A stretch of DNA of 64,000 bases from an uncultured Poribacteria bacterium. GTDB lineage: Bacteria > Poribacteria > WGA-4E > WGA-3G. The stretch is taken from contig OX639973.1 of the NCBI GenBank assembly GCA_951828385.1, positions 2,305,561 through 2,369,560 on the forward strand, read 5' to 3'. The notes beneath the pieces are model-generated. The model saw nothing but the letters and a program-made list of their open reading frames with translations, ran no database searches and was not told where the DNA came from. This document shows, piece after piece, positions 17,473-25,936 of the stretch; positions within the stretch are counted from its first letter, which is position 1, and the number at the start of each line of letters is the position of its first letter. The position numbers and the translations under genes are program-made.

Positions 17473-18072
17473 CTACTCAAAAAGATCTGCCACCTGACAA
17501 GAAAATCCTTCAACGACATTCTCACCGGTGAGGGTATCATTCCGCGTGAGGAGTGTAATGTCCGTTTCCGAACGATAGACTGTTACCGTTTTGGATCGCG
17601 GTTTAAGCACCCATACTAACTGTGTGCCTGCCTCAAGATAGGTAAACGCTTTCTCCTCAACCCGATATAACACATCTGTTGGAGAAACGACTTCAACGGC
17701 GAGGTCTGGTGGGATGGGAGATGCTTTACTGAGATTATCAGGTATCCGTGCGTTTGCAAGAAACGCGATATCTGGTATCAATACCTGTTCACCAACTCGG
17801 AAGCCTGTATCCGATATGATAACACGCCCCAATTGCTTTTCACGCACATACAAGTGTAGCAGAGAACTTAGGTTCGCACTAATGTAGCCGTGTTCTACTG
17901 ACGTTGGTGGCATCGGTATTAATTCTCCTTTAGCGTATTCATACCGTTCTAAATCGCTTTCAAGGAATTCCTCCAACGTCATCTTGATAGGTTTAAGAGG
18001 GAGCCCTTCTTGCGAGAGTAGGGCATCGGAGTTTGCGTCCGGAGGTAGTGCACCAAATTCTTGTGCGTTCAT
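17473..18072 (-). CDS. Uma2 family (DUF820) PD-(D/E)XK nuclease-like protein
   Basis: 199-aa protein of the Uma2 family, a restriction-endonuclease fold abundant in cyanobacteria and several uncultured phyla. Visible family features are MTLEEFLESDLERYEYAKGE near residue 32 (quoted to 20), VEHGYISANLSSLL, the acidic residue in LIPDIAFL, then DLAVEVVSP and EEKAFTYLEAGTQLVWVL, which carry the E-x-K-like active-site residues. The biological role of the family is not established. It stands alone between the cupin and ppdK genes on the same strand. Confidence 0.88.
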   Translation of the reverse strand: MNAQEFGALPPDANSDALLSQEGLPLKPIKMTLEEFLESDLERYEYAKGELIPMPPTSVEHGYISANLSSLLHLYVREKQLGRVIISDTGFRVGEQVLIPDIAFLANARIPDNLSKASPIPPDLAVEVVSPTDVLYRVEEKAFTYLEAGTQLVWVLKPRSKTVTVYRSETDITLLTRNDTLTGENVVEGFSCQVADLFE

Positions 18073-18137
18073 GTTTTCACCTCACGATGCGTTTAGGAGC
18101 GTTGTCGAACGTGTGTGAAGCTTTAAAAATTAATACT

Positions 18138-18164
18138 GCAGGCGGGATTTCAAACCCCGCCTGC
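18138..18164. repeat. Hairpin GCAGGCGGG/CCCGCCTGC
   Basis: Nine-base perfect arms and a 9-nt loop, 23 bp past the end of ppdK. The minus strand continues with a weak U-rich stretch, so it may terminate ppdK transcription. A similar hairpin (GGCGAGG/CCCCGCC) lies at 33896-33916, so it is also a dispersed repeat. Confidence 0.5.
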
Positions 18165-18186
18165 AAAGGGTTTACGTAGGTCCAGA

Positions 18187-20823
18187 CTAATCTTCTGCCT
18201 CAATGACAGCCTGCGCTGCGGCGAGACGCGCGATCGGGACGCGGAACGGGGAACACGATACGTAGTCGAACCCTAATCCGTAGCAGAACTTCACGGAACT
18301 CGGTTCGCCGCCGTGTTCACCACAGATGCCGACCTTCAGATCGGGCCGTGCCGAGCGACCTTTTTCAGCACCGATTTGTAATAGAGTGCCGACCCCTTCT
18401 TGGTCGAGGACCTGGAACGGATCGTATTCAAGCACACCGTTTTTGACATAATCGTCAAGGAATTTCGCGGCATCGTCCCGGCTCATACCGAAGGTTGTCT
18501 GCGTGAGATCGTTGGTGCCGTAGGAGAAGAATTCGGCTTCAGCGGCGATTTTGTCAGCCGTGAGTGCTGCGCGAGGCAGCTCAATCATCGTTCCGACAAG
18601 GTACTCGACCCGTGTGCGAGTTTCTTTAAAGACGGCTTCGGCGGTATCAACGACGACTTTGCGCTGTAGCGAGAATTCGTTGATATGCCCGACAAGCGGA
18701 ATCATAATCTCTGGTAGCACGGTAATCCCGCGTTTGGCGACATCAACAGCGGCTTCAAAGATCGCGCGCGCTTGCATCTCGGTTATCTCTGGATAAACGA
18801 TACCGAGTCTGCATCCACGGTGTCCGAGCATCGGGTTAAATTCGTGCAATTCCTCAACACGCTCACCGAGTTTCCGCGGTTCGACGTTAATTCGCTCTGC
18901 GAGTTCGTGGATTTCGGCTTCGTTTTTCGGTAAGAACTCGTGAAGCGGCGGATCCAGCGTACGGATCGTGACAGGATAGCCAGCCATCGCCTCGAAGATT
19001 CCGATGAAATCTGAACGTTGATGCGGGAGCAATTTCGCCAATGCCGCTTCGCGTTCTGCGGTTTCATCCGCGAGAATCATCTCACGAACTGCGTCAATCC
19101 CAGTGCCAAAGAACATGTGCTCGGTTCGGCAGAGTCCGATCCCTTCCGCCCCAAATTGCCTTGCATTTTTGGCATCTTCGGGTGTATCCGCATTCGTGCG
19201 CACATCCAATGAACGTGCTTCGTCTGCCCACTCCATAAGCACCCCGAATTGCCCGCTAAGTTCAGGTTGGATGAGTGCGACCTGTCCATTGAGGACATCG
19301 CCTGTGGAGCCGTTGAGCGTGATGAAATCGCCTTCGGCGTAGCGTTTCCCCTCAGCATAAAATTCTAATGCATCTTCATTGATAAAGAGTGCGGAGCAAC
19401 CAGCGACACAACATTTTCCCATGCCACGCGCGACGACAGCAGCGTGGCTCGTCATACCGCCGCGCGCCGTGAGGATCCCCTCTGCGGCATCCATACCGCC
19501 GATGTCTTCTGGCGACGTTTCGGTACGGACGAGGATCACCTTCTCTCCGGCAGCTGCGAGTTCCTCGGCGTGGAGCGCGGTAAAGACGACTTTACCGACA
19601 GCGGCACCCGGAGAAGCAGGTAACCCTTGCGCGATCACCTCGACCTGCGCATCCGGGTCAACGCTCGGATGCAATAACTGATCGAGATCGTTTGCTGGCA
19701 CACGCGTCAAGGCGGTCTGTTTATCAATCAAACCTTCTTCAACCATCTCAACAGCGATGCGGACAGCCGCCTGCCCTGTACGTTTTCCGTTCCGCGTCTG
19801 GAGCATGAAGAGCGTGCCGTCTTGAATGGTAAACTCCACATCCTGCATATCGCGATAATGCTTCTCAAGTCTCAAACCGATATCAACCAATTCATTGTAT
19901 GCATCGGGCAAGATATTTCTCAATTCGATGACCGGAAGTGGCGTGCGGATACCAGCGACCACGTCTTCACCTTGGGCGTTAATGAGGAATTCGCCGTAAA
20001 ATTGGTTTGCGCCGGTCGAAGGGTTCCGCGTGAAAGCGACGCCTGATCCGGAAGTTCCGCCCATATTTCCGAACACCATTGCTTGGACGTTGACAGCCGT
20101 CCGTCCCATTTCTTCGGAAATATCGTTGAGCCGCCGATAGGTAATCGCGCGGGGGTTGCCGGAAGATTCAAAAACGGCATCCCGTGCCATGTCTAATTGT
20201 TGACGCGGGTCATCCGGAAAATCGTTGCCTGTCTGCTGTTTGACGGCACTTTTAAATTCCTCAACGAGTACCGCTAAATCACCGGCTTCTAATTCGGTAT
20301 CTAATTCAACACCTTTCGCCTTTTTCTTTTCTTCGAGTAAATGCTCAAATTCATCGTGATCAACATTGAGCACAACATTCCCGAACATCTGGACGAAGCG
20401 TCGGTATGAATCGTAAGCGAAACGTTCGTTTCCAGATCTGGCGATAAGTCCTTTGACGGCGTTATCATTCAAGCCGAGGTTGAGAATGGTGTCCATCATA
20501 CCGGGCATTGAGACTGCAGCACCGGAACGGACAGACAGTAAGAGTGGATTTTCGGTATCACCGAATTTCACGCCGAGTGCAGCTTCTAATTTCTCTAAAT
20601 TCTCGTCAATCTGTTCGTCAAGTCTGGCGGGATATTGCTTGTCGTTTTCGTAGTATAATTTACAGACTTCAGTGGAGATAGTGAATCCTGGCGGGACTGG
20701 CACGCCGAGATTGCTCATCTCCGCGAGGTTTGCCCCTTTTCCGCCAAGTAGCGTTCGCATCGTGGCGTTGCCATCGCTTTCACCGCCTCCAAAGAAGTAG
20801 ACGTACTTTGGTTGTGGCATCAA
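18187..20823 (-). CDS. ppdK: Pyruvate, phosphate dikinase
   Basis: Interconverts pyruvate + ATP + Pi and PEP + AMP + PPi, linking glycolysis and gluconeogenesis. Full-length at 878 aa. The N-terminal ATP-grasp domain starts [20 protein letters not shown] and contains [10 protein letters not shown]. The central phosphohistidine domain has [16 protein letters not shown] with the catalytic His near residue 457. The C-terminal PEP-binding TIM barrel includes [21 protein letters not shown], and [15 protein letters not shown] with its catalytic Cys-Gly-Glu-His. It appears monocistronic, with heptamer element E4 separating it from pafA upstream. Confidence 0.97.
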   Translation of the reverse strand: MMPQPKYVYFFGGGESDGNATMRTLLGGKGANLAEMSNLGVPVPPGFTISTEVCKLYYENDKQYPARLDEQIDENLEKLEAALGVKFGDTENPLLLSVRSGAAVSMPGMMDTILNLGLNDNAVKGLIARSGNERFAYDSYRRFVQMFGNVVLNVDHDEFEHLLEEKKKAKGVELDTELEAGDLAVLVEEFKSAVKQQTGNDFPDDPRQQLDMARDAVFESSGNPRAITYRRLNDISEEMGRTAVNVQAMVFGNMGGTSGSGVAFTRNPSTGANQFYGEFLINAQGEDVVAGIRTPLPVIELRNILPDAYNELVDIGLRLEKHYRDMQDVEFTIQDGTLFMLQTRNGKRTGQAAVRIAVEMVEEGLIDKQTALTRVPANDLDQLLHPSVDPDAQVEVIAQGLPASPGAAVGKVVFTALHAEELAAAGEKVILVRTETSPEDIGGMDAAEGILTARGGMTSHAAVVARGMGKCCVAGCSALFINEDALEFYAEGKRYAEGDFITLNGSTGDVLNGQVALIQPELSGQFGVLMEWADEARSLDVRTNADTPEDAKNARQFGAEGIGLCRTEHMFFGTGIDAVREMILADETAEREAALAKLLPHQRSDFIGIFEAMAGYPVTIRTLDPPLHEFLPKNEAEIHELAERINVEPRKLGERVEELHEFNPMLGHRGCRLGIVYPEITEMQARAIFEAAVDVAKRGITVLPEIMIPLVGHINEFSLQRKVVVDTAEAVFKETRTRVEYLVGTMIELPRAALTADKIAAEAEFFSYGTNDLTQTTFGMSRDDAAKFLDDYVKNGVLEYDPFQVLDQEGVGTLLQIGAEKGRSARPDLKVGICGEHGGEPSSVKFCYGLGFDYVSCSPFRVPIARLAAAQAVIEAED

Positions 20824-20845
20824 AAGCCTCCTGTTATTGGTTTTT

Positions 20846-21001
20846 AGTTGTCAGTACGATTTTTCTGCGAAAAATCTTTCAGTACTCAGTTAACACATTG
20901 TGGTGGTTGTCTTTCCTGCTACTGCCACAATATACCTCTTTAACTGATAACTAAAAGCGTAGCGTACTGAGTACTGATAACCAGTACTCTGACAACTGTT
21001 A
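20846..21001. repeat. Heptamer inverted-repeat spacer element E4
   Basis: Contains the same hairpin GATTTTTC-TGC-GAAAAATC as E2 (20858-20876), heptamers on both sides, and an inner stem-forming pair (ACATTGTGG/TGCCACAAT). It begins at the pafA stop codon (TAA then CAGTTGTCAG). Confidence 0.7.
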
Positions 21002-22357
21002 AATTGAATAAATCGTGCGACTTGCCTCGTCAAATTCTGGCTTAAATGGATCCGTTGAGAGGTAAAGAATTTGGTAGGGTTCATAAAGTTGGATGTAACT
21101 CCAATTGACACCACATAAGATTTTCCCCTCATTGACTTTCTTGATGAATTTACCGCGGAATTTTGCGCGGGTCCGTTCAGGCGGAAAGTGCTCAGCATGC
21201 CGAATCTGCTCATTTTTGACGATCCGCTCGACCTCCGATCGGTTCTCAAGGGTATAGTAAAGACTTTCCTCCTGTCGCACATTATGGTATTTCAAATCGA
21301 GGTGCTTCACTTGCGGCGCGTCCCACTCAAATCCACGCTTAGAGAGGTAAGTTTGCAGCCATTTCCACTTAATGACCCAATCCAATTCCCGGTCCAACTG
21401 CATCGGATCACTTTCCAAGCAGGTGAGCACATACTCCCAACGCGCCATAATCTGGGTCGTTGTTGCATCAGATTCGGCTTGCTCAAGGTAACGCTTTGCA
21501 CATTCGAGGTATTGCCACTGCAGTTCGACTGCGGAGAGGCGTTTCCCGTTTTGGAGTTCGATGAGGTGCTTGCATGTGACATCGTCCGAAATATCTCGGA
21601 TGGCTTTGACAGGATTACGGAGCGCGAAGCGTTGCTGAATGAAGTTGTCTTCAATCATACGGAGAATAATCCCGGTGGTGCCTACCTTCAAAAAAGTCGA
21701 AAATTCGGACATATTGGAATCACCGACGATGACGTGTAAACGTCTATATTTTTCTCGGTCGGCATGGGGTTCATCGCGCGTGTTAATAATGCCGCGTGCC
21801 GTCGTTGTTCCGATAGAAATTTCCTCTCGGATATGCTCTGCCCGTTGTGAGATGGCATAATACCCGCGATGGCTCGGCTTGATTTTTCCAGCACCTGCGA
21901 AGACCTGACGCGTGACAAAGAACGGGATGAGTTGTGATGCTAATTGACGGAAATCGACGTGCCGTTCCATGAGATAGTTCTCGTGGCATCCATAAGTATT
22001 TCCGGGGGTATCCAAGTTGTTTTTGAAAATGGAGATTTTTCCGTAGAACCCGTCATTTCGCATGCGCCGTTCTGCGGTACTCGCGAGACGTGTGATAATG
22101 CGTTCGCCGGCTTTATCATGAGCGACGAGTTCGGCAACATCATCGCATTCTGGCGTTGCATATTCCGGATGGCATCCGATGTCTTGGTAAAACCTCGCGC
22201 CGTTTTCAAGGAAGACATCCGGGTACATTCTCCCCGCTACGATTTCTCGGAAGAGGTACATCACAACGTTCTGAACAGTGAGCGTCTTTCTATGCGCCAC
22301 ATCTGGTGTCCAGATGATTCCGAACTCAGTTTCCAGTCCATAAATTCTGCGCTTCAT
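20999..22357 (-). CDS. pafA: Pup-protein ligase PafA
   Basis: Carboxylate-amine ligase of the glutamine-synthetase fold. It uses ATP to couple the C-terminal Glu of Pup to substrate lysines. The true start is taken as ATG 22357, giving MKRRIYGLETEFGI and 452 aa, the same length as the mycobacterial enzyme and 4 bp after prcA. A longer frame opens upstream, but its extra 25 residues overlap prcA and look non-native. Visible features are the ATP/Mg site near GLETEFG, the catalytic Asp region FYQDIGCHPEYATPECD, and NTRDEPHAD with HVIVGDSNMSEF. It is the last gene of the proteasome operon. Confidence 0.95.
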   Translation of the reverse strand: MKRRIYGLETEFGIIWTPDVAHRKTLTVQNVVMYLFREIVAGRMYPDVFLENGARFYQDIGCHPEYATPECDDVAELVAHDKAGERIITRLASTAERRMRNDGFYGKISIFKNNLDTPGNTYGCHENYLMERHVDFRQLASQLIPFFVTRQVFAGAGKIKPSHRGYYAISQRAEHIREEISIGTTTARGIINTRDEPHADREKYRRLHVIVGDSNMSEFSTFLKVGTTGIILRMIEDNFIQQRFALRNPVKAIRDISDDVTCKHLIELQNGKRLSAVELQWQYLECAKRYLEQAESDATTTQIMARWEYVLTCLESDPMQLDRELDWVIKWKWLQTYLSKRGFEWDAPQVKHLDLKYHNVRQEESLYYTLENRSEVERIVKNEQIRHAEHFPPERTRAKFRGKFIKKVNEGKILCGVNWSYIQLYEPYQILYLSTDPFKPEFDEASRTIYSI

Positions 22358-22361
22358 ATTT

Positions 22362-23081
22362 TTAATCCAAAAGTGTCGTAACTTCGTCCGTAGAGAGTCG
22401 CCGGAATTTTCGGCGTTCAGCGGTCTGCTCAAGGCACGCGACTTCTATTGTCTGCGGGTTTATTTGATAATCGTCTGCGGCATCCGCTTCAATAGTCCGA
22501 AAGGTCTGCGTTACGAGTTGGAGTGCTGCTGACATCTCTAACCCATCTGTGTAACGCTGCTCCAGAATTTCTGTTATCGCTGTGGCACGCCCGCCGATAA
22601 CGGCATACTTTTCCTCTTCCGAATAGATACCGTCAAAAGCAATATGGTAAATCTGATTGTTTCGTAGCTCCGAGTTCGCAGGCGCGTCCGTTACACCTAA
22701 TTCACAGACAAGGAGTTCTATCTCCAAGGGTTTGGCATCCCATGCCTGTGCGACTGCGCCCATGTGCTGCGAATAGAGATTGGTTAGCCATTTTGCGGTA
22801 ACATCTTCACGGTAGTAGCGAAAGCCTTTAACTTCAGATTCACGGATACCGACGACACGGAGTATCTCATATTCAGCAATTCTACCGGCTGCTGCGAGGG
22901 CGATCCTGTCATAAATTTCAGAAATTTTAAAGGTAGTTTTGCGCGGATTCTCAGCAACCATCAGGAGTCCGTCTCGGTATTCTAAGACGACGACCTCCTT
23001 CGCCTGTGCGATGCCGCGACTGACGAAATCCTCTTTATCCTGACGAATTTGCTCCGGTGAAACATAATAGGGTGTGGACAT
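22362..23081 (-). CDS. prcA: Proteasome alpha subunit PrcA
   Basis: Structural alpha subunit of the bacterial 20S proteasome; seven copies form each gate ring. The 239-aa chain starts MSTPYYVSPEQIRQDKEDFV with the usual YYVSPEQ gate region, followed by GIAQAKEVVVLEY and ENPRKTTFKISEIYDRIALA, which matches the canonical alpha pattern. No catalytic Thr is expected. It starts 12 bp after prcB and its stop lies 4 bp before the pafA start, so translation is probably coupled. Confidence 0.95.
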   Translation of the reverse strand: MSTPYYVSPEQIRQDKEDFVSRGIAQAKEVVVLEYRDGLLMVAENPRKTTFKISEIYDRIALAAAGRIAEYEILRVVGIRESEVKGFRYYREDVTAKWLTNLYSQHMGAVAQAWDAKPLEIELLVCELGVTDAPANSELRNNQIYHIAFDGIYSEEEKYAVIGGRATAITEILEQRYTDGLEMSAALQLVTQTFRTIEADAADDYQINPQTIEVACLEQTAERRKFRRLSTDEVTTLLD

Positions 23082-23093
23082 GTCTGTATTCTG

Positions 23094-23888
23094 CTATAGA
23101 CGCGAGATAAGGTCGTTATAGAGCACCTCAACAGCGGTCTCAGGAACTTCGGCGACTCCTTCTTCAGTAACAGTGTAAAGTGTTGGGAAAATTTTCCGGA
23201 TAAGATCGGGGCCGCCAGTGGCGATATCCTCATCGGCAGCATCCCAGATAGCTTCTGCGACGATTTCTAAGGCACGTTGGCGGTCGATCTCTGGTGTGTA
23301 GCGTTTCTTAAGGGTCGTACGGGCATCTTTACCGCCGGAACCGATTGCATAATAGTCATCTTCCTCATAACGCCCGCCGATCGCATCATATTTAAAAATC
23401 CTACCGCGTTGCCGCTTCAGATCATAACCGGCAAAGAGTGGTAAGACGATTAATCCCTGCATTGCGAGTCCGAGGTTTGAACGGACCAAGTGTGAAAGGA
23501 AGTTTGCCTGTCCTTCGAGGCTGAGGCTCACGCCTTCCGTCTTTTCGTAAAATTCGATTTCAACTTGGAAGAGTTTTGCCATTTCAATACAAGGGCCGGC
23601 GGCACCCGCAACAGCAATTGCGGAGTGCCGATCAACTGGATAGACCTTCTGAATTCGCCGCTCGCCGACCTGATAGCCCTCTGTTGCTTGCCGGTCGCCT
23701 GCCATAACGACGCCAGCGTTGTAGACGACCGCGAGGACAGTTGTCGCTTCATAGTGCCGGAATGACGCTTCTGTTACTGGGGCATTTGAGGCGCCATCGG
23801 ACGCAGTGAACGTCGCGAGTAATTCGGGGTGGCGACGTTTAAGGATTTGGAAAAAGCCGGAGGTGCCATAATCGCTGAGGTCGAGCAC
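23094..23888 (-). CDS. prcB: Proteasome beta subunit PrcB
   Basis: Catalytic beta subunit of the 20S proteasome. Of 264 aa, about 48 form a propeptide. The mature enzyme should begin at Thr49 in the sequence YEA/TTVLAVVYNAGVVMAGDR (slash marks cleavage), with conserved Asp in AGDR and Lys in IQKVY completing the threonine-protease site. The residue before Thr1 is Ala, where mycobacterial PrcB has Gly. The remaining sequence (ANFLSHLVRSNLGLAMQGL, AGYDLKRQRGRIFKYDAIGG in 20) is typical. It starts 2 bp after pup. Confidence 0.95.
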   Translation of the reverse strand: MLDLSDYGTSGFFQILKRRHPELLATFTASDGASNAPVTEASFRHYEATTVLAVVYNAGVVMAGDRQATEGYQVGERRIQKVYPVDRHSAIAVAGAAGPCIEMAKLFQVEIEFYEKTEGVSLSLEGQANFLSHLVRSNLGLAMQGLIVLPLFAGYDLKRQRGRIFKYDAIGGRYEEDDYYAIGSGGKDARTTLKKRYTPEIDRQRALEIVAEAIWDAADEDIATGGPDLIRKIFPTLYTVTEEGVAEVPETAVEVLYNDLISRL

Positions 23889-23890
23889 AC

Positions 23891-24088
23891 CTACTGCCCT
23901 CCCCGTTGGATATAGTTTTCGACAAATTCCTGTGAATCTTCTTCCAAAATCTCATCAATTTCGTCAAGCAGCGTGTCTAAATCTTCGACGAACTCCTCAT
24001 CCATTTCGCCATTTCCAACATCCGGTTGCATATCTTCGGTTTCATCAACATGGCGTTTGAGGTGTTCCTGTTGTTTTTCAGTCGACAT
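23891..24088 (-). CDS. pup: Prokaryotic ubiquitin-like protein Pup
   Basis: 65-residue, highly acidic protein tag. It ends in GGQ, so Dop must deamidate the C-terminal Gln to Glu before PafA can ligate it. The centre (about residues 28-52, rich in Glu, Asp and Leu, with FVEDLDTLLDEIDEILEED) is the segment that forms a helix on the Mpa coiled coil. A strong Shine-Dalgarno (AAAGGAG) precedes ATG 24088. It sits between dop and prcB, the conserved position in actinobacterial loci. Confidence 0.96.
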   Translation of the reverse strand: MSTEKQQEHLKRHVDETEDMQPDVGNGEMDEEFVEDLDTLLDEIDEILEEDSQEFVENYIQRGGQ

Positions 24089-24106
24089 TGTTTTCTCCTT
24101 TAATAG

Positions 24107-24262
24107 TTGTCAGTTTTAATAGTTGTCAGTTGTCAGTACGGTTTTTTTTTCAAAAAAACCTGTCAGTTGTCAGAAAGAGAGTTGGGATCCTCCGAAAACC
24201 TCTTAACTGATAACTGATAACTGATAACTGACAACCATTCCTCTGACAACTGATAACTATCT
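24107..24262. repeat. Heptamer inverted-repeat spacer element E5
   Basis: Hairpin GGTTTTTTT-TTC-AAAAAAACC at 24133-24153, flanked by heptamers. The far arm holds at least four consecutive TTATCAG-type units and starts on the dop stop codon (TAG then TTATCAG). Confidence 0.75.
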
Positions 24263-25768
24263 TGATGCATTGCCTCGGATTTCCTGAACGAGTTCCTCTG
24301 CTGTACAGTTGTTCAGCAGATCGCCAACAATCTTTTGTGTGCCGAAGTGGGGACGGTCCATCATAATTTTGTCAAGTCCCCCCGATTTACCGATAAAAAT
24401 CATCGAATTCCAACTTGCACTATAAATGTGCTTTGGAAATCTCCGTAAACAGGTGCCGCGAAAATAGGCACGTGTGTCTACAGGTGGATAGTGCATTGCG
24501 TGCACAATTTCTTCATGGCTCAGTAAGCGTTTAACATGCCCATTTTTGAGTAACCTGATATAAAGTCCTTTATCCGGGCGAATATCATGGTACTGCAAGT
24601 CAAGCATCCGGACATGTGCGTCGTCCCATTGGTATCCGTGCCGTTTTCGGTATGCGTCGATCAACTTCTTTTTCATCACCCAGTCAAGATAACGACTGAG
24701 CCGCGCTGGGTCTATTTCTAAGTTATCCAGTACGAATTGCCATTTTTTGAGGACATCTTCAACGACTGGGGTCCGTTCCTCAGGCGTGAGGTGCTGTTGC
24801 GCGAGTTTGAGATATGCGCGTTGCACCTCTATCGGGGACCACAGTTGTCCATCTGCAAGTTCTATCTGTTCTTTGCAAGATAGGTCGCGCGAGATACTTT
24901 TTATCGCTGCGACGGGGTCCTTCAAGTTGAATTGCTTTTCGACAACACCTTTTTCGATTAACTGGAGCGCGATAGACGTGATACCTGCTTTGAGATAGAT
25001 GCTGAATTCAGACATGTTCGAGTCGCCGACGATAACGTGTAAACGTCGATAGAGTTTGTCATCAGCATGCGGTTCATCACGCGTGTTAATGAGCGGTCGG
25101 TTCACCATAGTGCTAAGCCCGACCTCTTTTTCAAAGAAATCGGCGCGTTGGGAGATTTGATAATCCGACGCTTGCCCGCCATTTTCAGCCCCGACTTTGC
25201 CACTCCCCGTGATGATAATCCGCGTAACGAGGAAAGGCATTAACCCATCAACGATGGCATCAAACGGGACTTTACGGGACATGAGATAGTTTTCATGTGC
25301 CCCGTAACTATGCCCCTTGTAATCGGTGTTGTTTTTATATATGATAATTTCTTGATTGTCAAGTAGGAGCCGTTCAGCTGCGAGCCTACTGACTTCTAAT
25401 ATTAATTCGCCTGCCTTTTCATATAGCAGGAGATCGCGCGCATTTGCACATTCCGGCGTACAATACTCAGGATGTGCGTGATCAACGTAATAACGCCCGC
25501 CGTTGATCAAAATGTCATTAACAGCACTGCTGGTGTCCGCCTCGGAAACCGGTGTTTCTGTCTCTGCGAGAAACCCGCGCGCATCCATTAATGGACTTTC
25601 CTGATCGTAATCCCATGTGACAGAAGTAGCGGTACTTGGAACATCGCCTCTACAAGTCTTATAAGCGTTGACCACCAAAGTAGAGGCAGCGACCGGATCT
25701 TGCTCACGTGCATTTTTGACTGAGATGCCGTACTCAGTCTCTGTTCCCATTATTATTGGTATTTCCAT
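24257..25768 (-). CDS. dop: Deamidase/depupylase Dop
   Basis: Deamidates the C-terminal Gln of Pup and removes Pup from conjugates; paralogue of PafA. Its 503 aa match the usual ~500. It starts MEIPIIMGTETEYGISV. It carries the extra loop after the first strand (about residues 40-80, with SPLMDARGFLAETETPVS) that distinguishes Dop from PafA. Shared motifs are YVDHAHPEYCTPECANARDL with the catalytic Asp region, NTRDEPHADDKLYRRLH and VGDSNMSEF. It lies between mpa and pup in the usual order. Confidence 0.95.
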   Translation of the reverse strand: MEIPIIMGTETEYGISVKNAREQDPVAASTLVVNAYKTCRGDVPSTATSVTWDYDQESPLMDARGFLAETETPVSEADTSSAVNDILINGGRYYVDHAHPEYCTPECANARDLLLYEKAGELILEVSRLAAERLLLDNQEIIIYKNNTDYKGHSYGAHENYLMSRKVPFDAIVDGLMPFLVTRIIITGSGKVGAENGGQASDYQISQRADFFEKEVGLSTMVNRPLINTRDEPHADDKLYRRLHVIVGDSNMSEFSIYLKAGITSIALQLIEKGVVEKQFNLKDPVAAIKSISRDLSCKEQIELADGQLWSPIEVQRAYLKLAQQHLTPEERTPVVEDVLKKWQFVLDNLEIDPARLSRYLDWVMKKKLIDAYRKRHGYQWDDAHVRMLDLQYHDIRPDKGLYIRLLKNGHVKRLLSHEEIVHAMHYPPVDTRAYFRGTCLRRFPKHIYSASWNSMIFIGKSGGLDKIMMDRPHFGTQKIVGDLLNNCTAEELVQEIRGNASR

Positions 25769-25782
25769 CTTAATAGTTGCTG

Positions 25783-25918
25783 GTCATTAGTTATAAGTTT
25801 TTAGTTAAGAGGTCTCCGCGGGTTTCGTCCTTCTTAGTAGCCATTGTTTCCCCATTGAAATGGAAAGGTAACAAAGAGGCGTGAGTATCAGAAACCAGAC
25901 TTATAACTTATAACTATT
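25783..25918. repeat. Heptamer spacer element, TTATAAG variant (E6)
   Basis: Same layout as the other elements but built from TTATAAG/CTTATAA units on both arms (AGTTATAAGTTTTTAGTTAAGAGG-like left arm in parts, and CTTATAACTTATAACTA on the right). Both arms carry the same substitution, so the pairing is kept. Confidence 0.6.
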
Positions 25919-25936
25919 GTTCTGACGGCTCTGCGT

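Noticed and set aside
22358-22432. Longer pafA start overlapping prcA
   Set aside because: The extra 25 residues show no family similarity, and starting at 22357 gives MKRRIYGLETEFG and the standard 452 aa.
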